Part shown: positions 10,077 through 21,899 of the stretch, piece by piece | Layout of the letters: each line of letters opens with the position of its first letter | Numbering within the stretch: position 1 is the first letter of the stretch | NCBI GenBank assembly: GCA_950295325.1 | Contig: OX485806.1 | Span: 54,433,169 to 54,493,168, forward strand | DNA length: 60,000 nucleotides | DNA from: Polytrichum commune | Lineage: Eukaryota > Streptophyta > Polytrichopsida > Polytrichales > Polytrichaceae | Direction: 5' to 3' | The notes under the pieces: generated by a model | Told to the model about the DNA's origin: nothing | The model's database searches: none | What the model saw: the letters and a program-made list of their open reading frames with translations, nothing else | Translations under genes and position numbers: made by a program

Positions 10077-11949
10077 TGTGAGCCCAAAATGATGCTCACA
10101 TGTGTTCTTAACTCTTGTAAAACACTACAAGAGATGTTTCTATGCTTTTTAATTATTCACAAAAAATATAAAAAGAGTGAAGCTTGAAGAAAGCTATGTT
10201 TTAGCATTAGGCTCGTGTGGAGTGGATTGAGTAAATTTAGTAGTGTGAGGAAATTCCTTAGTCGGTGAGCGTGGTAGGTGGAGAACCAAGGATAGTTCCT
10301 TGGGTTAAATATTTGAATTAGGATCTATGTTGATCGTTTGAGGGACGAAGGCTTAGAAGATAAGATGAGAGCCTACAAAGTAGAGAAGGATTACAAAGGC
10401 TTATCTTGAGCCTTGAGGGTGCTCACCTCCTCAACTCACTATATAAACCCTTATTTTTCTCTCTCTCCTCCTCTCTTTCCTTCGTGCTCCTTGGCACCCA
10501 CGTGTTATAAGTGTGGGTATGTGGGAAGCAAGATAGGAGCACGCGTGTGTGCATGGTTTTAAGGTGAAGAGCCAAGACTAGTTAGCCTTGAAGTGGGCTT
10601 GACCTCTTGTTAGGAGTAGCTTGGGTTTGAAGAATTTAGAGTTTGATTTATAGTCTTCAAATTGTAGTACTTGGATTTATATTATCTAGACTTATAATTA
10701 TTTGAACTTACAAAGTTACATTTATGAAATATCGGAGCACTTAGTGTTGTTGGGACTTGCAAATTTACATTTATATTGGAGCAATTAGTTTTGTTGATAA
10801 ATAGTTGGTTTAGTTAATCAAAGTGTTACGTTTAGTTAAGCTTGTAGCATTTAGATTTAAAATCTTAAAGTTAGAGTGTTTGAGCTTAGCTAAACTTGTG
10901 GGGTTTAGATTTATCACATGTAGATGAAGGTTGAATTATTAGTGTGGATTTCATTAGGGTAGTCTAGGGCTGGTTCGGACTAGCCAACTGCTTCGGTTTT
11001 ATTAACTCTGTTAGTTTACAAAGGTGACCAGCTGCTGTCCCTAGCTCTGCTGGTTTCCCATCTCTGCTGGTTTTCGGAGGCTATCAGCTACTGTTCCCAG
11101 CTCTGCTGGTTCATGAAGGCTATCAGCTGCCGTTCCCAGCTCGGCTGGTTCACGAAGGCCATCAACTGCTGTCCCCAACTCGGCTGGTTCCCGAAGGCCA
11201 TCAGCTGCTGCTCCCAGCTCGGCTGGTTCACGAAGGCCATCAGCTGCTGTCCCTAGCTCTGCTGGTTTTCGGAGGCTATCAGCTAATGTTCCCAGCTCTG
11301 CAGGTTCACGAAGGCTATCAGCTGCTGTGCCCAGCTCGGCTGGTTCACGAAGGCTATCAGCTGCTGTTCCCAGCTATGCTGGCTCCGAAGATGACCAGCC
11401 GCTTACAACAATTGGTTAAGGGAGGCCAGCTTATGGATTAGTTAGTTAGACTAGTTACTTAAATTACTAGGCTCACATTAGTAGTCGTAATAACTACATT
11501 AAAGGATTAAACTTGAGAGAGAGTGTTAAAGCTTAATGGGGAGGAGGCAACGGTAAGTTACATAAGTGTTTTTTTTTACACCTATGTTAAAAGCTCATGT
11601 GCCTCATGGTGTCATCATGTAATAGCCTCAACGAGGTGTCATGCACTAGTGAGGAGTCAACAGCTAGGACTAGAGTCGTACGAGGTAAATCATTGAAGGC
11701 GTGCGTGGCCAAGGCGGCATGATGGACTTTGGAAAAAGCCAAGGATATAACCTTGCCTGAGGTTCACACTAATAAAATGACATAACTTGTATTAGGTTGG
11801 AAGCTCATCAAGAGTCGTGTGTTTTATGTATATTCCAACGGTGTAGTAGAATTATACATTGAACTACCGAGGAGGGAGTTATTATGTGTCAATCCAACAT
11901 TCCACACTCGGGCTAGGACGAAATCAAGGGTGAGGGACTTTGGGTGACA
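10077..11949 (+). mobile_element. Solo LTR, family B (1.87 kb)
   Basis: It begins TGTGAGCCCAAAATG and ends TTTGGGTGACA, with a perfect 5-bp target duplication AGTGA at 10072-10076 and 11950-11954. That is direct evidence of retroviral-type integration followed by LTR-LTR recombination. Family B also includes 19426-20892, which shares the first about 40 bp, a middle block (GTGCTCACCTCYTC) and the end block CGGACTAGGACGC. It contains a 39-bp minisatellite (separate entry). No internal region or coding domain is present. Confidence 0.85.
11018..11395 (+). repeat. 39-bp minisatellite inside the family-B LTR
   Basis: About ten units of AGCTCGGCTGGTTCACGAAG followed by GCYATCAGCTGCTGTTCCC. Because 39 is a multiple of three, it keeps a 13-residue reading phase (SSAGSRRLSAAVP-like), which I take as incidental. 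Flanking units are degenerate. Confidence 0.9.
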
Positions 11950-11954
11950 AGTGA

Positions 11955-13610
11955 TGAAATTTTGGAAACCACAATTTATTAAGGTCATGGCAAAGTGCAT
12001 ATTTTCTAGCATAGTTTGTTACATACAGGAAGACAATTTCTCTCAAGCTCCTCTCAATAATCAACTCCTCTCTCATGCAATTTGACTTTGTTAATCACTG
12101 GCCGCTCACTTAAGACTATTTGTCTTTGCGAACTTGTGCTTTCAGAACCTTCTCACACTTCTTCCTTGGCAATTAGCCTTTACTCTTTATTTCAAATTGA
12201 CTGAACCAACTCACATGCTTATGGCCATAATTTGGTAGCGACCAACATTGCCTCCAAGACATTACCATTGATTTCTCTTGCCCTCTTAGCAGTCTATTCG
12301 CCAATCTCAGCATTTATGGCCATTGTCAAAAATCATACAAAACATTACTTCTAAACATACTCAACAATCATAATTCAACTTCAAAGACATCGAGACTATT
12401 GCAGAAAATAGATTTTTTTCTTTCATATCAAGGTTAAATATTCAAAATTTTGAATAACTTGGTTCCATATCAACCTAGTACTATTTCTCTCAAGTATCTC
12501 ATTTGAATAATACCTATTTGCCATTCAACCTCAATTACTGAGCATTGATGCTTCTATCAACCTATTGCTACTGTTATGAGACTATGTTTAATTTCTACAA
12601 TGGAAAAATAGACTGAGTAGGCAATAGCTGACCTCTTTTTTATCACTGAGGAGGGGAAGGTGGTTGCAGCTACCGCCTCAGAACGACAATAACCTTTGTT
12701 CCCACTCGAGATGGGTTTCCAACTGCCTATTCCCTTTAGTTTTTACTAATTTTGGAAATTGAGCCTACAAGCCAGGCTGTAGCCATAAAATTATGCTCAC
12801 ACTAAATTTTAAAAATGAAATTTAATTTTCTTGTATTAATATAGCCATGTGCTATTCCCTATATGTTTCTAAGCCTATAATGAGTGATGGTGGTCGGATA
12901 TTCCCACTATGCCATCCATACATGCGATTATTTCCATAAATTTTATATTGATCTACATAGCTAAACAATTTATGTTGAAAATTTATCTTAAAGAAAAATA
13001 TACAAAACTTAGAATACGGTGCAAATAGTATGCAAATCAATATGTTGGAAATAAAATTGTACAAAAATTTGTTTAAAACACAATAAAAATATATTTAAAT
13101 GATTTATTTCTACAAATATTTGTCATGTTGCCTTAAAATTTATAATGAACTCAAGGAATATGAAAAACAAATTCCATCTTCAATATATTCATGGTCATGA
13201 AATTGAGGTCTAGAACTATATTTAGCCATTATTTACTAAGCATTATATGATAAGTTTTGATATTTTTATCTTGGTATTCTATATACCTAGCACAACAATA
13301 GCAGACACCATGAAGAATACAACTTAAACAACATTTTTCTATTATTTTTAGGCATTTGAACATACTTGTTATGGTTTCTAGTATATCAAAGAATATTTGT
13401 ATACTTGACCATGTTTGTTCTCCATAATGTTTTTTCCAATTTTCATTAGTTATATAATGTTTTTCTAAATATATACATGTATAAGTATTACCCTAACCTT
13501 ATTGTTCAAAAGAGAGAAAATTAGTAAGAAATGCAATATCATTGCATGGTCACCAAATGTTAATGGATTTCCACAATCTTTTCATTGTTTCACTCACCAA
13601 GTTCACCACT
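11955..13610. other. Spacer without recognised genes
   Basis: Moderately AT-rich DNA, increasingly so from 12800 to 13500. No domain-bearing reading frame, tandem array or LTR was recognised. CCACT at 13606-13610 is the left target duplication of the next element. Confidence 0.4.
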
Positions 13611-14586
13611 TGTCGCAACCCTTACTAATTCCCCTTAACCATCTTAACCATTTTCATTTCTAGCAATGATCACGAGCGCTAACCCTTCGCATTCCGCCAT
13701 GCTAATGGTTAGCTCTTCCTACCCTGGACCTTGTAATTTATAAGAGGGGAACCAACCCTCATTCTTTGTTTTTGGAACTCATCCCCTTAATCGGTAACCA
13801 AGTCTTAGATGTGGACTTCCGTCTATGAAAATCCAATCTTATGTTGATCATCGCATTGCCGGAGCACCACTTTAACAACCCGAACCATACTAGGCAACTA
13901 TGCCCTCACATTGGGCCAAAGCCCATGGAGGCCGTGCCATTCGGCCTCGGGTGGGTGAGGCCACACTACCTTACCCATATAAACCCCTAGGACTCTAGGC
14001 ATGGCCCCTACTCCACCGTCAAGAAACCTTTTGTCTCTCTACCAAGAGTTGGGGCCAAGTAGCCATTTGCCTTTAGCCGCTGGGGCTAGAACCCCCCAAC
14101 AGCTTCAGAACATCACAACTTCCTTGTATGATGTTTGATGCTAACAAGCAACTGCTCCATCATCATTTACGTTTCACTTAGATGTCAATGAACTCCTCAC
14201 TTGCCCCGTTTGGGCAAGTATTAAGGAAGTTATGCCTGTTTAAACCTTCGCAGTCCCGAGAGCCACTCCCAGGCCAGTGCTATACCAGGGCGCTGTCCTA
14301 GGACAACGCCCCACTCAAATTGCCTTATCTCCTAGCTCACACCTCCGATTGAGGTGTTCTTAAGCATCCTAAAATCACCATGCCATAAGATATACATACC
14401 TCATGGTCTTACCCTCGTGACTCTTAATACCGGTGGGTGGGAGGCGTTCCCAACGTCTCGGGCCCTCACCCATACTAGGATCAATTGGGCCCTCTCACCA
14501 ATGGTGCCACAAGTCCCGTGTGTCACTCCGGGATCCCCGTTGTGCCCATGGTATTTTGGGCACTCCTCATGGAGAGGTGCGCAACA
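13611..14586 (+). mobile_element. Solo LTR, family A (976 bp)
   Basis: It runs from TGTCGCAACCC to GTGCGCAACA with a perfect target duplication CCACT (13606-13610 and 14587-14591). TG...CA ends plus duplication define it as a solo LTR. Near-full or partial relatives lie at 26231-27203, 15850-16345, 17589-18365, 27957-28156, 37920-38107, 8973-9051 and 21900-21962. A frame reading GWEAFP...HTRI.WALSP recurs in several copies, but it follows from LTR homology and has no start or domain. Confidence 0.88.
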
Positions 14587-14591
14587 CCACT

Positions 14592-15845
14592 TGACATGTC
14601 CAAGACTTGGTAAATTGTCTTCCAAGCTAGTATTTCATTCTTAGAGAAAATTCCAAGCAAACATCACCATTGCAATTTTGTTTGAGGCCCAAAAACATGT
14701 TTTAAACATTATACACCAAACCACATTTTTGGTTCAATCATCCAACTTTTGAGAATTGTTTCCACAAACTAAGTGTGGATTTGACATGTTTTAACCATTA
14801 ACATATTTTTCACTGGCTGATGGAAAATATGTATACACACTCTCCAAGCTATCTTGGCACATATAGACTAAGAAAACCAAAAGGCTATAGGACTTCCCTC
14901 ATTTAAAACACTATCTATTAGGTGGTGAACTTTGTAGGTTGTCACCCTCACAACCTATTGTAACTAATTGTTTTAATGCATTATTGTCCTTTGTTCAATT
15001 TATGACCAAATAATTAATAATATTGACCGTGCCTTTCATTAAAAAAACTACTAAAACTAACCAATGGACGTTGTAACAATTAATTGTACAAAAAAACAAT
15101 TTGTCATCAATTAGTATACTACCCTTTTGCCCTTCTCATCATATGTGACTAATTTGTCTAGTTTTTGGTGAGTTGGTTTATGAAGAACAATTTTGCTTAT
15201 AAAACAAAACATTGAATACCCTTTTCTAAGACGTTGGCACATTCCTAGGTTAATCTCCAAGTAAGTTGAGTCAAACCTTGGATGGTTGGTTGTGCTAAAG
15301 GAGGTGGTTATTTCCAAGGCCAATTGATGGTAATGAATGCAATTTTATCTTGCCAACCATATGAACACATTTGGCATAACCATAAATCTAAGATGACTTT
15401 ATTTATAACCCTATTGTGGTTGCCAACACCAATTGTTAGTTGTCGCTCTTACCAACTGAAACTCATGTTGGATCATTAACTAGGCGTTTTTAGCCCTTAG
15501 ACCAAAGATGCAATCTATTTGGCCGGCTCTAATTTTTTTCATTTTTTGCCCCCATGTTTATACGTATTACATTATTTTGTTTGTGATGTCCATCATTTTC
15601 ACTTTGTTTACAACATCCACTCTTTCTGTCACATTTTCAACATCCATTGCGTCCATTGTATTTATTTCAACTATCATATTTGTCACATGTTTTATGATTA
15701 GGATATTCGGAAGTACATGTTTGACTGCCATGTCCAATCCATTTGTTACAACCGATACGTCCAATACACCCATGTATTTGGCGGAACTAATTCAATTGGT
15801 CCACCTAGCATGACTAGTTTTTTTTGACACACTCGTTTATCACGT
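14592..15845. other. Spacer with short cysteine/histidine-rich chance frames
   Basis: No gene supported. The stretch 15560-15790 is rich in CAT and CATTT words. These make short open frames on both strands (for example 15508-15813) with unnatural composition. A degenerate TTGTYACATTT-type word pattern underlies this. Confidence 0.4.
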
Positions 15846-15849
15846 GTGA

Positions 15850-16345
15850 TAAATCCTCCAAGTTCCTGGTTTGGTCACCAAACCCTCCTACAAATTCCCA
15901 AGTATGCTCCTGGTGGGGCGTTTAGCTAAGTTGCTTCATCCATACAAGCCTTGAGGACTTGGGCAGGGCCCCTACCTCATTGTCAAGTAGATTTTTGTCT
16001 TTCTAGAAGGGTTGGGGCCAAGTAAACATTTTCCCTTAGCCACTTGCATAAAAAACCCCCAACCGCTTCAGACCACCCTAACTTCTATATATGATCTCTG
16101 ATATATCAAAGGACCACTTTATTGACATGATTCTTTGTGTAGATGCTACTAGACCCCTCACTTGCCCCATTCATGTAAGTATTGAGGAAGTTACGGCTGT
16201 TCAAACTTGGGCGATTGCGGTTGCCACTCCTCCATCAGTAATGTCCCAAGGCATTGCCCCGGGATAGCGCCCCACTCAAATTGCCATATTTCCTAGCTCA
16301 CATCTTTGATTGAGGTGTTCTTTAGCATTTTAGAATTGGACGACA
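15850..16345 (+). repeat. Divergent partial LTR-A copy
   Basis: It can be aligned by eye to the middle of family A: GGTTGGGGCCAAGT, CCCAACCGCTTCAGACCA, TTGCCCCATTC, GCGCCCCACTCAAATTGCC and GATTGAGGTGTTC. Both LTR ends are missing, and many C-to-T and G-to-A differences are visible. It ends where the GAGCGG array begins. Confidence 0.75.
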
Positions 16346-16350
16346 CTTCT

Positions 16351-16386
16351 ATGTGAGCGGTGAGCGGAGAGCGGAGAGCGGAAACG
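16351..16386 (+). repeat. GAGCGG array, probable transposon terminus
   Basis: The segment reads ATGTGAGCGG, TGAGCGGAGA, GCGGAGAGCG. Similar arrays occur at 27891-27923 (inverted), 44934-44970 and, in decayed form, 55027-55053. Copies at 16351 and 44934 also share CCTATTTCCGTGGA about 130 and 70 bp downstream. This indicates a common DNA element rather than a chance simple repeat. Confidence 0.6.
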
Positions 16387-16389
16387 ATG

Positions 16390-17190
16390 TAAACATAATA
16401 AACTTCTCAGATCAAATTTAGACATAATGGGAAAAAAATTCCAATATATCCATAATATTCTAGATTTTCCAAAAATAGTAAAAATTTGTGACCTATTTCC
16501 GTGGAATGTATAGGTCTAAAAATAAATCGAAAGGCCCTGAATTTGAAATGGTCTCATTACATTTGGAAATCGGAAAATGCTAAAATGATAGAAAATTAAG
16601 ATAAAAAAGATAAGTATATGATTAAAACCAATGATGATCCCAAAAAACAACGAATGAAAATGATTTTATCGAGGTTAATATAATTGAAGAATGAGTCAAT
16701 CAAAATAGAAAAAACGACCAACTTGCTTCGTTTTTATTCCATCACTTTTGTCTTTGTCCTATGTGTAAGTCAACTCTAGAGCTTAGACTCCAACAATTAT
16801 TGTTTGTGGTCGAAGAGATTATCTTCAGCTGAATATAAATGAGGACATAAATTATACTTGTATCCAATACGGATGTAGAGACATATGCACACAATGTGAG
16901 AGGAGAGAGACATGTTCACCTCCATCAAGAAGGGACGACGAAAAGAAGTCCGAAGCATGTAGGAGAATGGAAACACGGAAGTATAGTTGATAGACATAGT
17001 AGGCATGCTAATCTGAACATGTAGTGTTCAACAGTGAAAGAGTCACTTGATACAATTCCGTATTGTAATAAAATATCTTAGAGGGAAAAAAAATCCATGA
17101 GATTATATTTATTATCGCAAACAATTATGAGTTCACATGATGTCCACAATTGGCACATCTATTAGCACACAATGTATTGGTAGGCTGAGA
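16390..17190. other. AT-rich spacer
   Basis: It probably includes the body of the element that starts with the GAGCGG array, since CCTATTTCCGTGGA lies at about 16492. No coding domain seen. Confidence 0.4.
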
Positions 17191-17196
17191 TCAATT

Positions 17197-17345
17197 CTAG
17201 GAAGTAGATTGCATCAAAAGACGCCCTTCGAGGATGAGTTTGGTTTCATTGAAGCTAAATGTTGGGGCGTGAATGAACAAATTCACTTCCGCATCCAAAT
17301 TAGAAACCTTGATGAAGATGTAATAGAGATGCTTACAATTCATAT
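17197..17345 (-). pseudogene. Short unrecognised coding remnant (FIHAPTF family)
   Basis: A minus-strand reading follows a TTCATCAAG|GTTTCT junction: VSNLDAEVNLFIHAPTF then SFNETKLILEGR. A related peptide (KFIHAPTFTYNKV) occurs on the plus strand at 58099-58160, preceded by a similar acidic stretch (VDYDHD). Two independent occurrences suggest a dispersed gene or element family. I cannot name it. Confidence 0.35.
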
Positions 17346-17436
17346 AAGAATTTCGTTTGCGGCCGAACTTTGAAATCATATCCAAGAAGTATACACAATT
17401 GCACTCTGGAAGAAAACTCACTGTCACTTGGTAGAT

Positions 17437-17572
17437 GGGGGGTTGCACCCACGCCCACCCATGAAAAATAATATCGCACCCACGCCCACCCATGCTCGCC
17501 CATGAACATAATATCGCACCCGTGCCCACCCAAAACCCATGGGCATGGGTGGGCATGGGCATGGGCATTAAT
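17437..17572. mobile_element. Short hAT-like inverted-repeat element (MITE-like)
   Basis: The left side repeats GCACCCACGCCCACCCATG twice, about 45 bp apart. The right side carries the reverse complement, CATGGGTGGGCATGGGC. The words are those of the subterminal array beside the hAT transposase (4530-4556). The size, about 135 bp, and the inverted arrangement fit a non-autonomous hAT derivative. No target duplication could be assigned with certainty. Confidence 0.5.
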
Positions 17573-17588
17573 GTTGGGTTGTGCTACA

Positions 17589-18365
17589 CATGCATTCGGG
17601 ACTCTCCCCTTAGTAGGTAGCCAATGGCTAAGGTGGACTTCCATCCATGGAAGTCCACTCTTGAGTTGATCATCGTGTTGCCAAAACAACACTACAACTA
17701 CCCGGAGCAAATTGCCAAGTAAGCTCCGGGGGGTCAGTAGGCTAAGCCGCCTCACCCATATAAGCCTCTAGGACTTTGGGCGGGGCCCCTACCCCACCAT
17801 CAAATATCCTTTTGTCTTTCTACAAGGGTTGGGGCCAAGTAGACATTTTCCTTTAGCCGATGGGGCTAGAACCCCCAGCAGCTTTAGACCACCATAACTT
17901 CTACATATGATACCTAATGCTATCAAGCAACCACTCCATTGTCATCTACGCTTTGTGAAAATGCCGATGGACCCCTCACTTGCCCCATTCAGGCAAGTAT
18001 TGAGGAAGTTATGGCACTTCAAACCTAGGCAGTCCCGGGCACCACTCCCAGGTCACTGCTGTCCCAGGGTGCTGTCCCGGGACAGCGCCCCACTCAAATT
18101 GCCATATCTCCTAGCCTGCACCTCCGATTGAGGTGTTCCTTAGCATTCTAGAATTCTGCCACGATAATCTACTCATAAATCATGGCCTTACCTTCATGAC
18201 TCTTAGTCTCCATGGGTGAGAGGCGTTCTCAACGCCCGGGGCCTTCACCCACACTAGGAGTATCTGGGCCTTCTCACCAATGGCGCCACAAATCCCGGGT
18301 GTCACTCCGGGGTCCCCCTTGTGCTCATGGTGTTGCAGACACTCCTCATGAAGAGGTGCGCGACA
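17589..18365 (+). repeat. 5'-truncated LTR-A copy
   Basis: It begins within family A at ATTCGGGACTCTCCCCTTAG and runs to GTGCGCGACA. Its first 62 bases are repeated without visible change at 21900-21961, next to the large pseudogene. Confidence 0.8.
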
Positions 18366-18798
18366 AATAGGGTTTGCGCAAGTATGGCTTACTTCGTGGC
18401 AACCATCATGATTGAGACCTTATGTATCCTTGGATAGCCATGGGTTACTGATTTAGTAGACCAACATCTTTGGCTTTATATTGTCCTCACCAATTTTTGT
18501 ATGGAAGGGAACCTATGTTGTCAAGTTTTATTTGAGAAAAATGAAATCCTGTTGTTGATTGGGACGACCCAAAAGTCTAGGCTCAATGTCTACATGAATG
18601 AGTTGAGTTTTTCAAACGAGCCATGCCTATTGCCATGGAGAATTTGTCTATCGCCCAACATTGTGATACATTGCGATATGTTTGTATTCGTAGCAGTGCT
18701 TATTGACCTCAGATACAACGTTTCTCCAAGGGAAATTATGTTTACCTACAACGTGAGGCCACAATTCGGACATCAAAACAACGTGTACAATCCTTTGT
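18366..18798. other. Region upstream of the PHD remnant
   Basis: An open plus-strand frame (18501-18836, 111 residues) is present but has no recognised domain. It may be a decayed upstream part of the PHD-containing protein read in another phase. Confidence 0.3.
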
Positions 18799-19110
18799 GT
18801 GAAGGGTGTCCTTCTAAGTGGCATTTTGCTACTTGAAGGAAAAGGTGGACAAAATGTCGAGAGCATTATAAGATTTGCGGACCTTGTCACCTTTCCATTG
18901 AGGGGACCTTGCATCCCAATTGGCGGTGGTGCCATTGTTTCATATTTCATTTGTGGTGAGCAGAAAGGTGCGACAACCATGTTGTTGTGTGATACATGCC
19001 AATGAGGTTGGCATGTGGCATGCTTAATTCCGCCATTGACTTCACTGCCTTCAAGTGATTGAATTTGTCTTCAATGTCGGAAATCTTCAGGACATGCTAC
19101 GTCTTCCAAC
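18799..19110 (+). pseudogene. PHD-type zinc-finger protein remnant
   Basis: A plus-strand frame reads ICGEQKGATTMLLCDTCQ, a TGA stop (19003-19005), GWHVACLIPPLTSLPSS, D, a second TGA, then ICLQCRKSSGHA. The spacing C-x2-C...GWH-x2-C...C-x2-C and the PPL and (W)IC.QC words are those of a PHD finger, a histone-tail reader. Both stops fall where PHD fingers usually carry R/K and W. They therefore fit CGA-to-TGA and TGG-to-TGA changes. Only the tail of the protein is recognisable. The upstream part (EGKGGQNVESIIRFADLVTF) is unassigned. It might belong to a host chromatin gene or to a retroelement that carried a PHD finger. Confidence 0.5.
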
Positions 19111-19420
19111 AAACGTTAATTATTTCTAGGAGGGATCCTCACTGTTATCATAACAACAACATTATCATTTGGTAACTAGGCGCCAAATACACGGCAAGGC
19201 ACAATTTGATGGATGGATTGTGATAAGATTTGACAACAAAAACTAATGAAGGGGCATCACATTTATACCCAACCTACAAATTTTGTTGCAATGTTTTTAG
19301 CAAAGTTATTCTTATGCTCGTCGGCGGACCTTTACGTCAACCTAGGATATGGAGAAATGTTTCATCTTTGCCGCGACAGTTGAACTAACCACATTAATTT
19401 GTGTAGGCCTAGTTGATAGA
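19111..19420. other. Spacer after the PHD remnant
   Basis: No domain recognised. The DNA reads as possible continuation of the same decayed gene, but all frames are interrupted. Confidence 0.3.
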
Positions 19421-19425
19421 CATGG

Positions 19426-20892
19426 TGTGAGCCCAAAATGGTGCCCAAATGTGTTTTTAACCCTTTGAAACCATTAGGAGTTAGATTTTGATGTTTTATG
19501 ATTATTCTCAAAAATATAAAAAGATTGAGGCTTTGTTATGTTTAGGCCTTAGGCTTATGTGGTGTAGTTGATTAGAAGCTTAGCGGCATGAAGGAAGTGC
19601 TTTGGTTAGGTGAGTGTAGTGTGTGGTAAACCAAGGGGAGCTCCTTGAGTTTAAATGTTTGAATTGGAATCCATATTGTTGGTTTAGGAGTTGAAGGCTT
19701 AGTGGATAGGATAAGAGCCTACGAAGTAGGACATGATCAAAAGGCTTATCTTGAGCTTTGGGGGTGCTCACCTCTTCCCTTCCCTCTCCCTATATATTCC
19801 TCATTTTTTATTTTTTTTCTTGCTCCCTTGGCGTTCCACGTGGTGTGAGCGTGGGTGTATGTGGAGCAAGAGAGGGGCACGTAGGGACGCAAGGTTTCTA
19901 GGTGGAGAACCGAGGTCAACTAGTTTTAAAGTTAGTTTTACATTGTTTAGATGTAGCATTTGACTTAAGGCATTTAGAAATAGTGTTTAGTTCATAGTGT
20001 TCAATTTATAGTATTTAGTTTATGGAGCTTAGTTTAAAGTATTAAAATTGTAGCACCTAGTATAGTGTTGGATTGTTGGCACTTAATTTTGTTGGTATTA
20101 GTATTTGGCCGAAGGCTGGCATCAGTACTGCAGAAGGTGCTGGAATTGTTACTGCTGAGGGTTGCTGGAATCGTTACTGTTGGGCCGCATTAGGGAGCAG
20201 CTAGCTGGGTTAGGCTGTTGGGTTAGGCTAGCTGAGTTAAGCTACCTTGGTTAGGCTGTTGGGTTAGGCTAGCTGAGTTAAGCTACCTGGGTTAAGCTGC
20301 TGGATTAAGCTAGCTGGGTTAGGCTAGTTGGGTTAGGCTAGCCGGGTTAGGGGCTGCATTAAGGAGTGAACTTGGAGATGAGTTGTGAGGGACTTGTGGA
20401 AGAGGAGGCGACGATAAGTGATAAGAAAGATAAGTGTTTTTTAACACTTGTATTATTCTCATGGAATGAATTGAAGTGCTAATATTGACGTGAAGCACCA
20501 GGGTGGGTTGTTGGCCCCACACGGGGGAAATGGCCTTGGGTTAACGATCGGGAATTAATACATTAGAGACTTACTTGCCTCATGGAGCTGACAAGCCATA
20601 GCCTCAATGAGGTCACGAGCACTAATGAGAAGACATTGGCCAAGGCCAAGGTTTCAAGAGGAAAATCCTCAAAGACATGTGTAGCCAAGGCTGCGGGGTG
20701 GACCCTTGAGAAGGCCAATGCTCTACCTATTCAAGAGGCTAGCATTAATAAAACATCATGACTTAAAGTAAGTTGGGAGCTCGTTGAGATGGAATTACAT
20801 CCCATGTTGCCACGAGTTTTGGTATGACACATGTGATTCTCAAAATCATCACCCGGACTAGGACGCTTAAGGGTGGTGGGTTTGGCCTCACA
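19426..20892 (+). mobile_element. Solo LTR, family B (1.47 kb)
   Basis: It starts TGTGAGCCCAAAATGG and ends TTTGGCCTCACA. Flanks are CATGG (19421-19425) and CAGGG (20893-20897), a target duplication with one mismatch. It shares the 5' end, the ATATAAAAAG block, the CTTATCTTGAGC block and the CGGACTAGGACGC end with 10077-11949. The minisatellite in its middle has a different sequence. Confidence 0.75.
20190..20350 (+). repeat. Minisatellite inside the second family-B LTR
   Basis: Degenerate 10-11-bp steps of GGGTTAGGCTA, GCTGAGTTAA and GCTACCTGG form 22- to 33-bp higher-order units. The array occupies the same relative place as the 39-bp array of the other family-B LTR but is unrelated in sequence. 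Confidence 0.75.
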
Positions 20893-21028
20893 CAGGGGCA
20901 TTTTTCTCAGCTAAGGAGGCAATTGAGAATGTGTTAATAACACATTTGTTATAGTTTATTGTATGTATTCTAGTTATGTTTTTTGTACAATGTGTTATGT
21001 ATAACGATGTGTATTTACACAACTATTG

Positions 21029-21238
21029 TCACGTGGCATGATGTCGAACACCAAACCACGTTTTGGTTTATATAGTAATCATTATATTAGTACAACCTTT
21101 AGGGTAGTTACTTGGGTTGAAAGGGTTGTTTAAGAGTTGTTTTTGTCTTGTGGGACCTTGCCACTCTTTGGAAGGTTCTCACTCCTTTGCCGCATGAACC
21201 ACTCAAGGTTGGGCTTGAGGAATCAAGGCATAGCCGTT
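21029..21238 (+). repeat. Partial copy of LTR-like repeat E
   Basis: It starts TGTCACGTGGCATGATGTCG, as at 86, and follows the same order of blocks (GGGTTGWAAKGGTTGTTTA, TTGTGGGACCTTGC). It is interrupted at 21239 by the family-D repeat. The preceding 100 bp match the end part of repeat E (compare 600-706), so an LTR end and an LTR start lie almost side by side. Confidence 0.55.
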
Positions 21239-21799
21239 ATGTCACGGTATGCGGCGTTGGCGGCCGCACCTTATCCGTTGGGCTTCATTCATTTAGGTTT
21301 GGATGGATGAATCTAGATGTGAAAATGAAGGCTCCTAAGTGAGGAACCTCCTCTTTGGCTTGGCATTCTTGCCAAGTCAAGTCAAGTCTTGTGAGTGAGT
21401 GTGTGGAGAGAGCTTGTGTGAGGTGAAGATTGCATGTTTTTGCAATAAATCTTACGTTCTTCTCCTCCTATTTATACTATTGGATTTTCCCGTGGTGGAG
21501 TGAGAGATAGTTTTATTCATTATGTACATTTGAAGAGAGATTTAGAGCTCTTATGAGTGTTTGACTCTCTTCCTTCTCCCTTGGCAAGAATGAATGATTT
21601 CTTCTCTTTTCTTCAAATCATGAGCTACAACACTTCAGAGGGAGTGTGAGGACAAGTGGTGGCGGGATTGTGGAGTGGAGAATGATAAACATCGCGGATT
21701 ACCGGAGCAACAAGAAGAAAGATGTGTGCTTGTCAAGTTTACACATCATTTTGAATGGTGGTGAGAAATTTCTAAATACTACACAAAATTTCTTGTCAT
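21239..21799 (+). repeat. LTR-like repeat, family D, copy 1
   Basis: It starts TGTCACGGTATGCGGCG and shares GGAGGCTCCTAAGTGAGGA, CTTGCCAAGTCAAGTC and GTGTGGAGAGAGCTTGTGTG with copy 2 at 40626. Both end near CTTGTCA. TG...CA ends suggest an LTR, but no target duplication is visible. Confidence 0.5.
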
Positions 21800-21899
21800 G
21801 AATTGCCTACAGGCAGGAGGTTGTGAAGTGGGAGGTGAAGAGGGCATTCTTGATCCTCAAAAGGGATCAAATTTGTGACAAAAAAATGACAAAAAAAAA

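Noticed and set aside
11018-11395. Coding repeat protein from the 39-bp array (13-residue phase)
   Set aside because: It sits inside a solo LTR with a target duplication and lacks any conserved flanking frame.
15508-15813. Overlapping hydrophobic and His/Cys-rich frames on both strands
   Set aside because: Composition follows from repeated CATTT/ACAAC words; no start context, domain or homology is visible.
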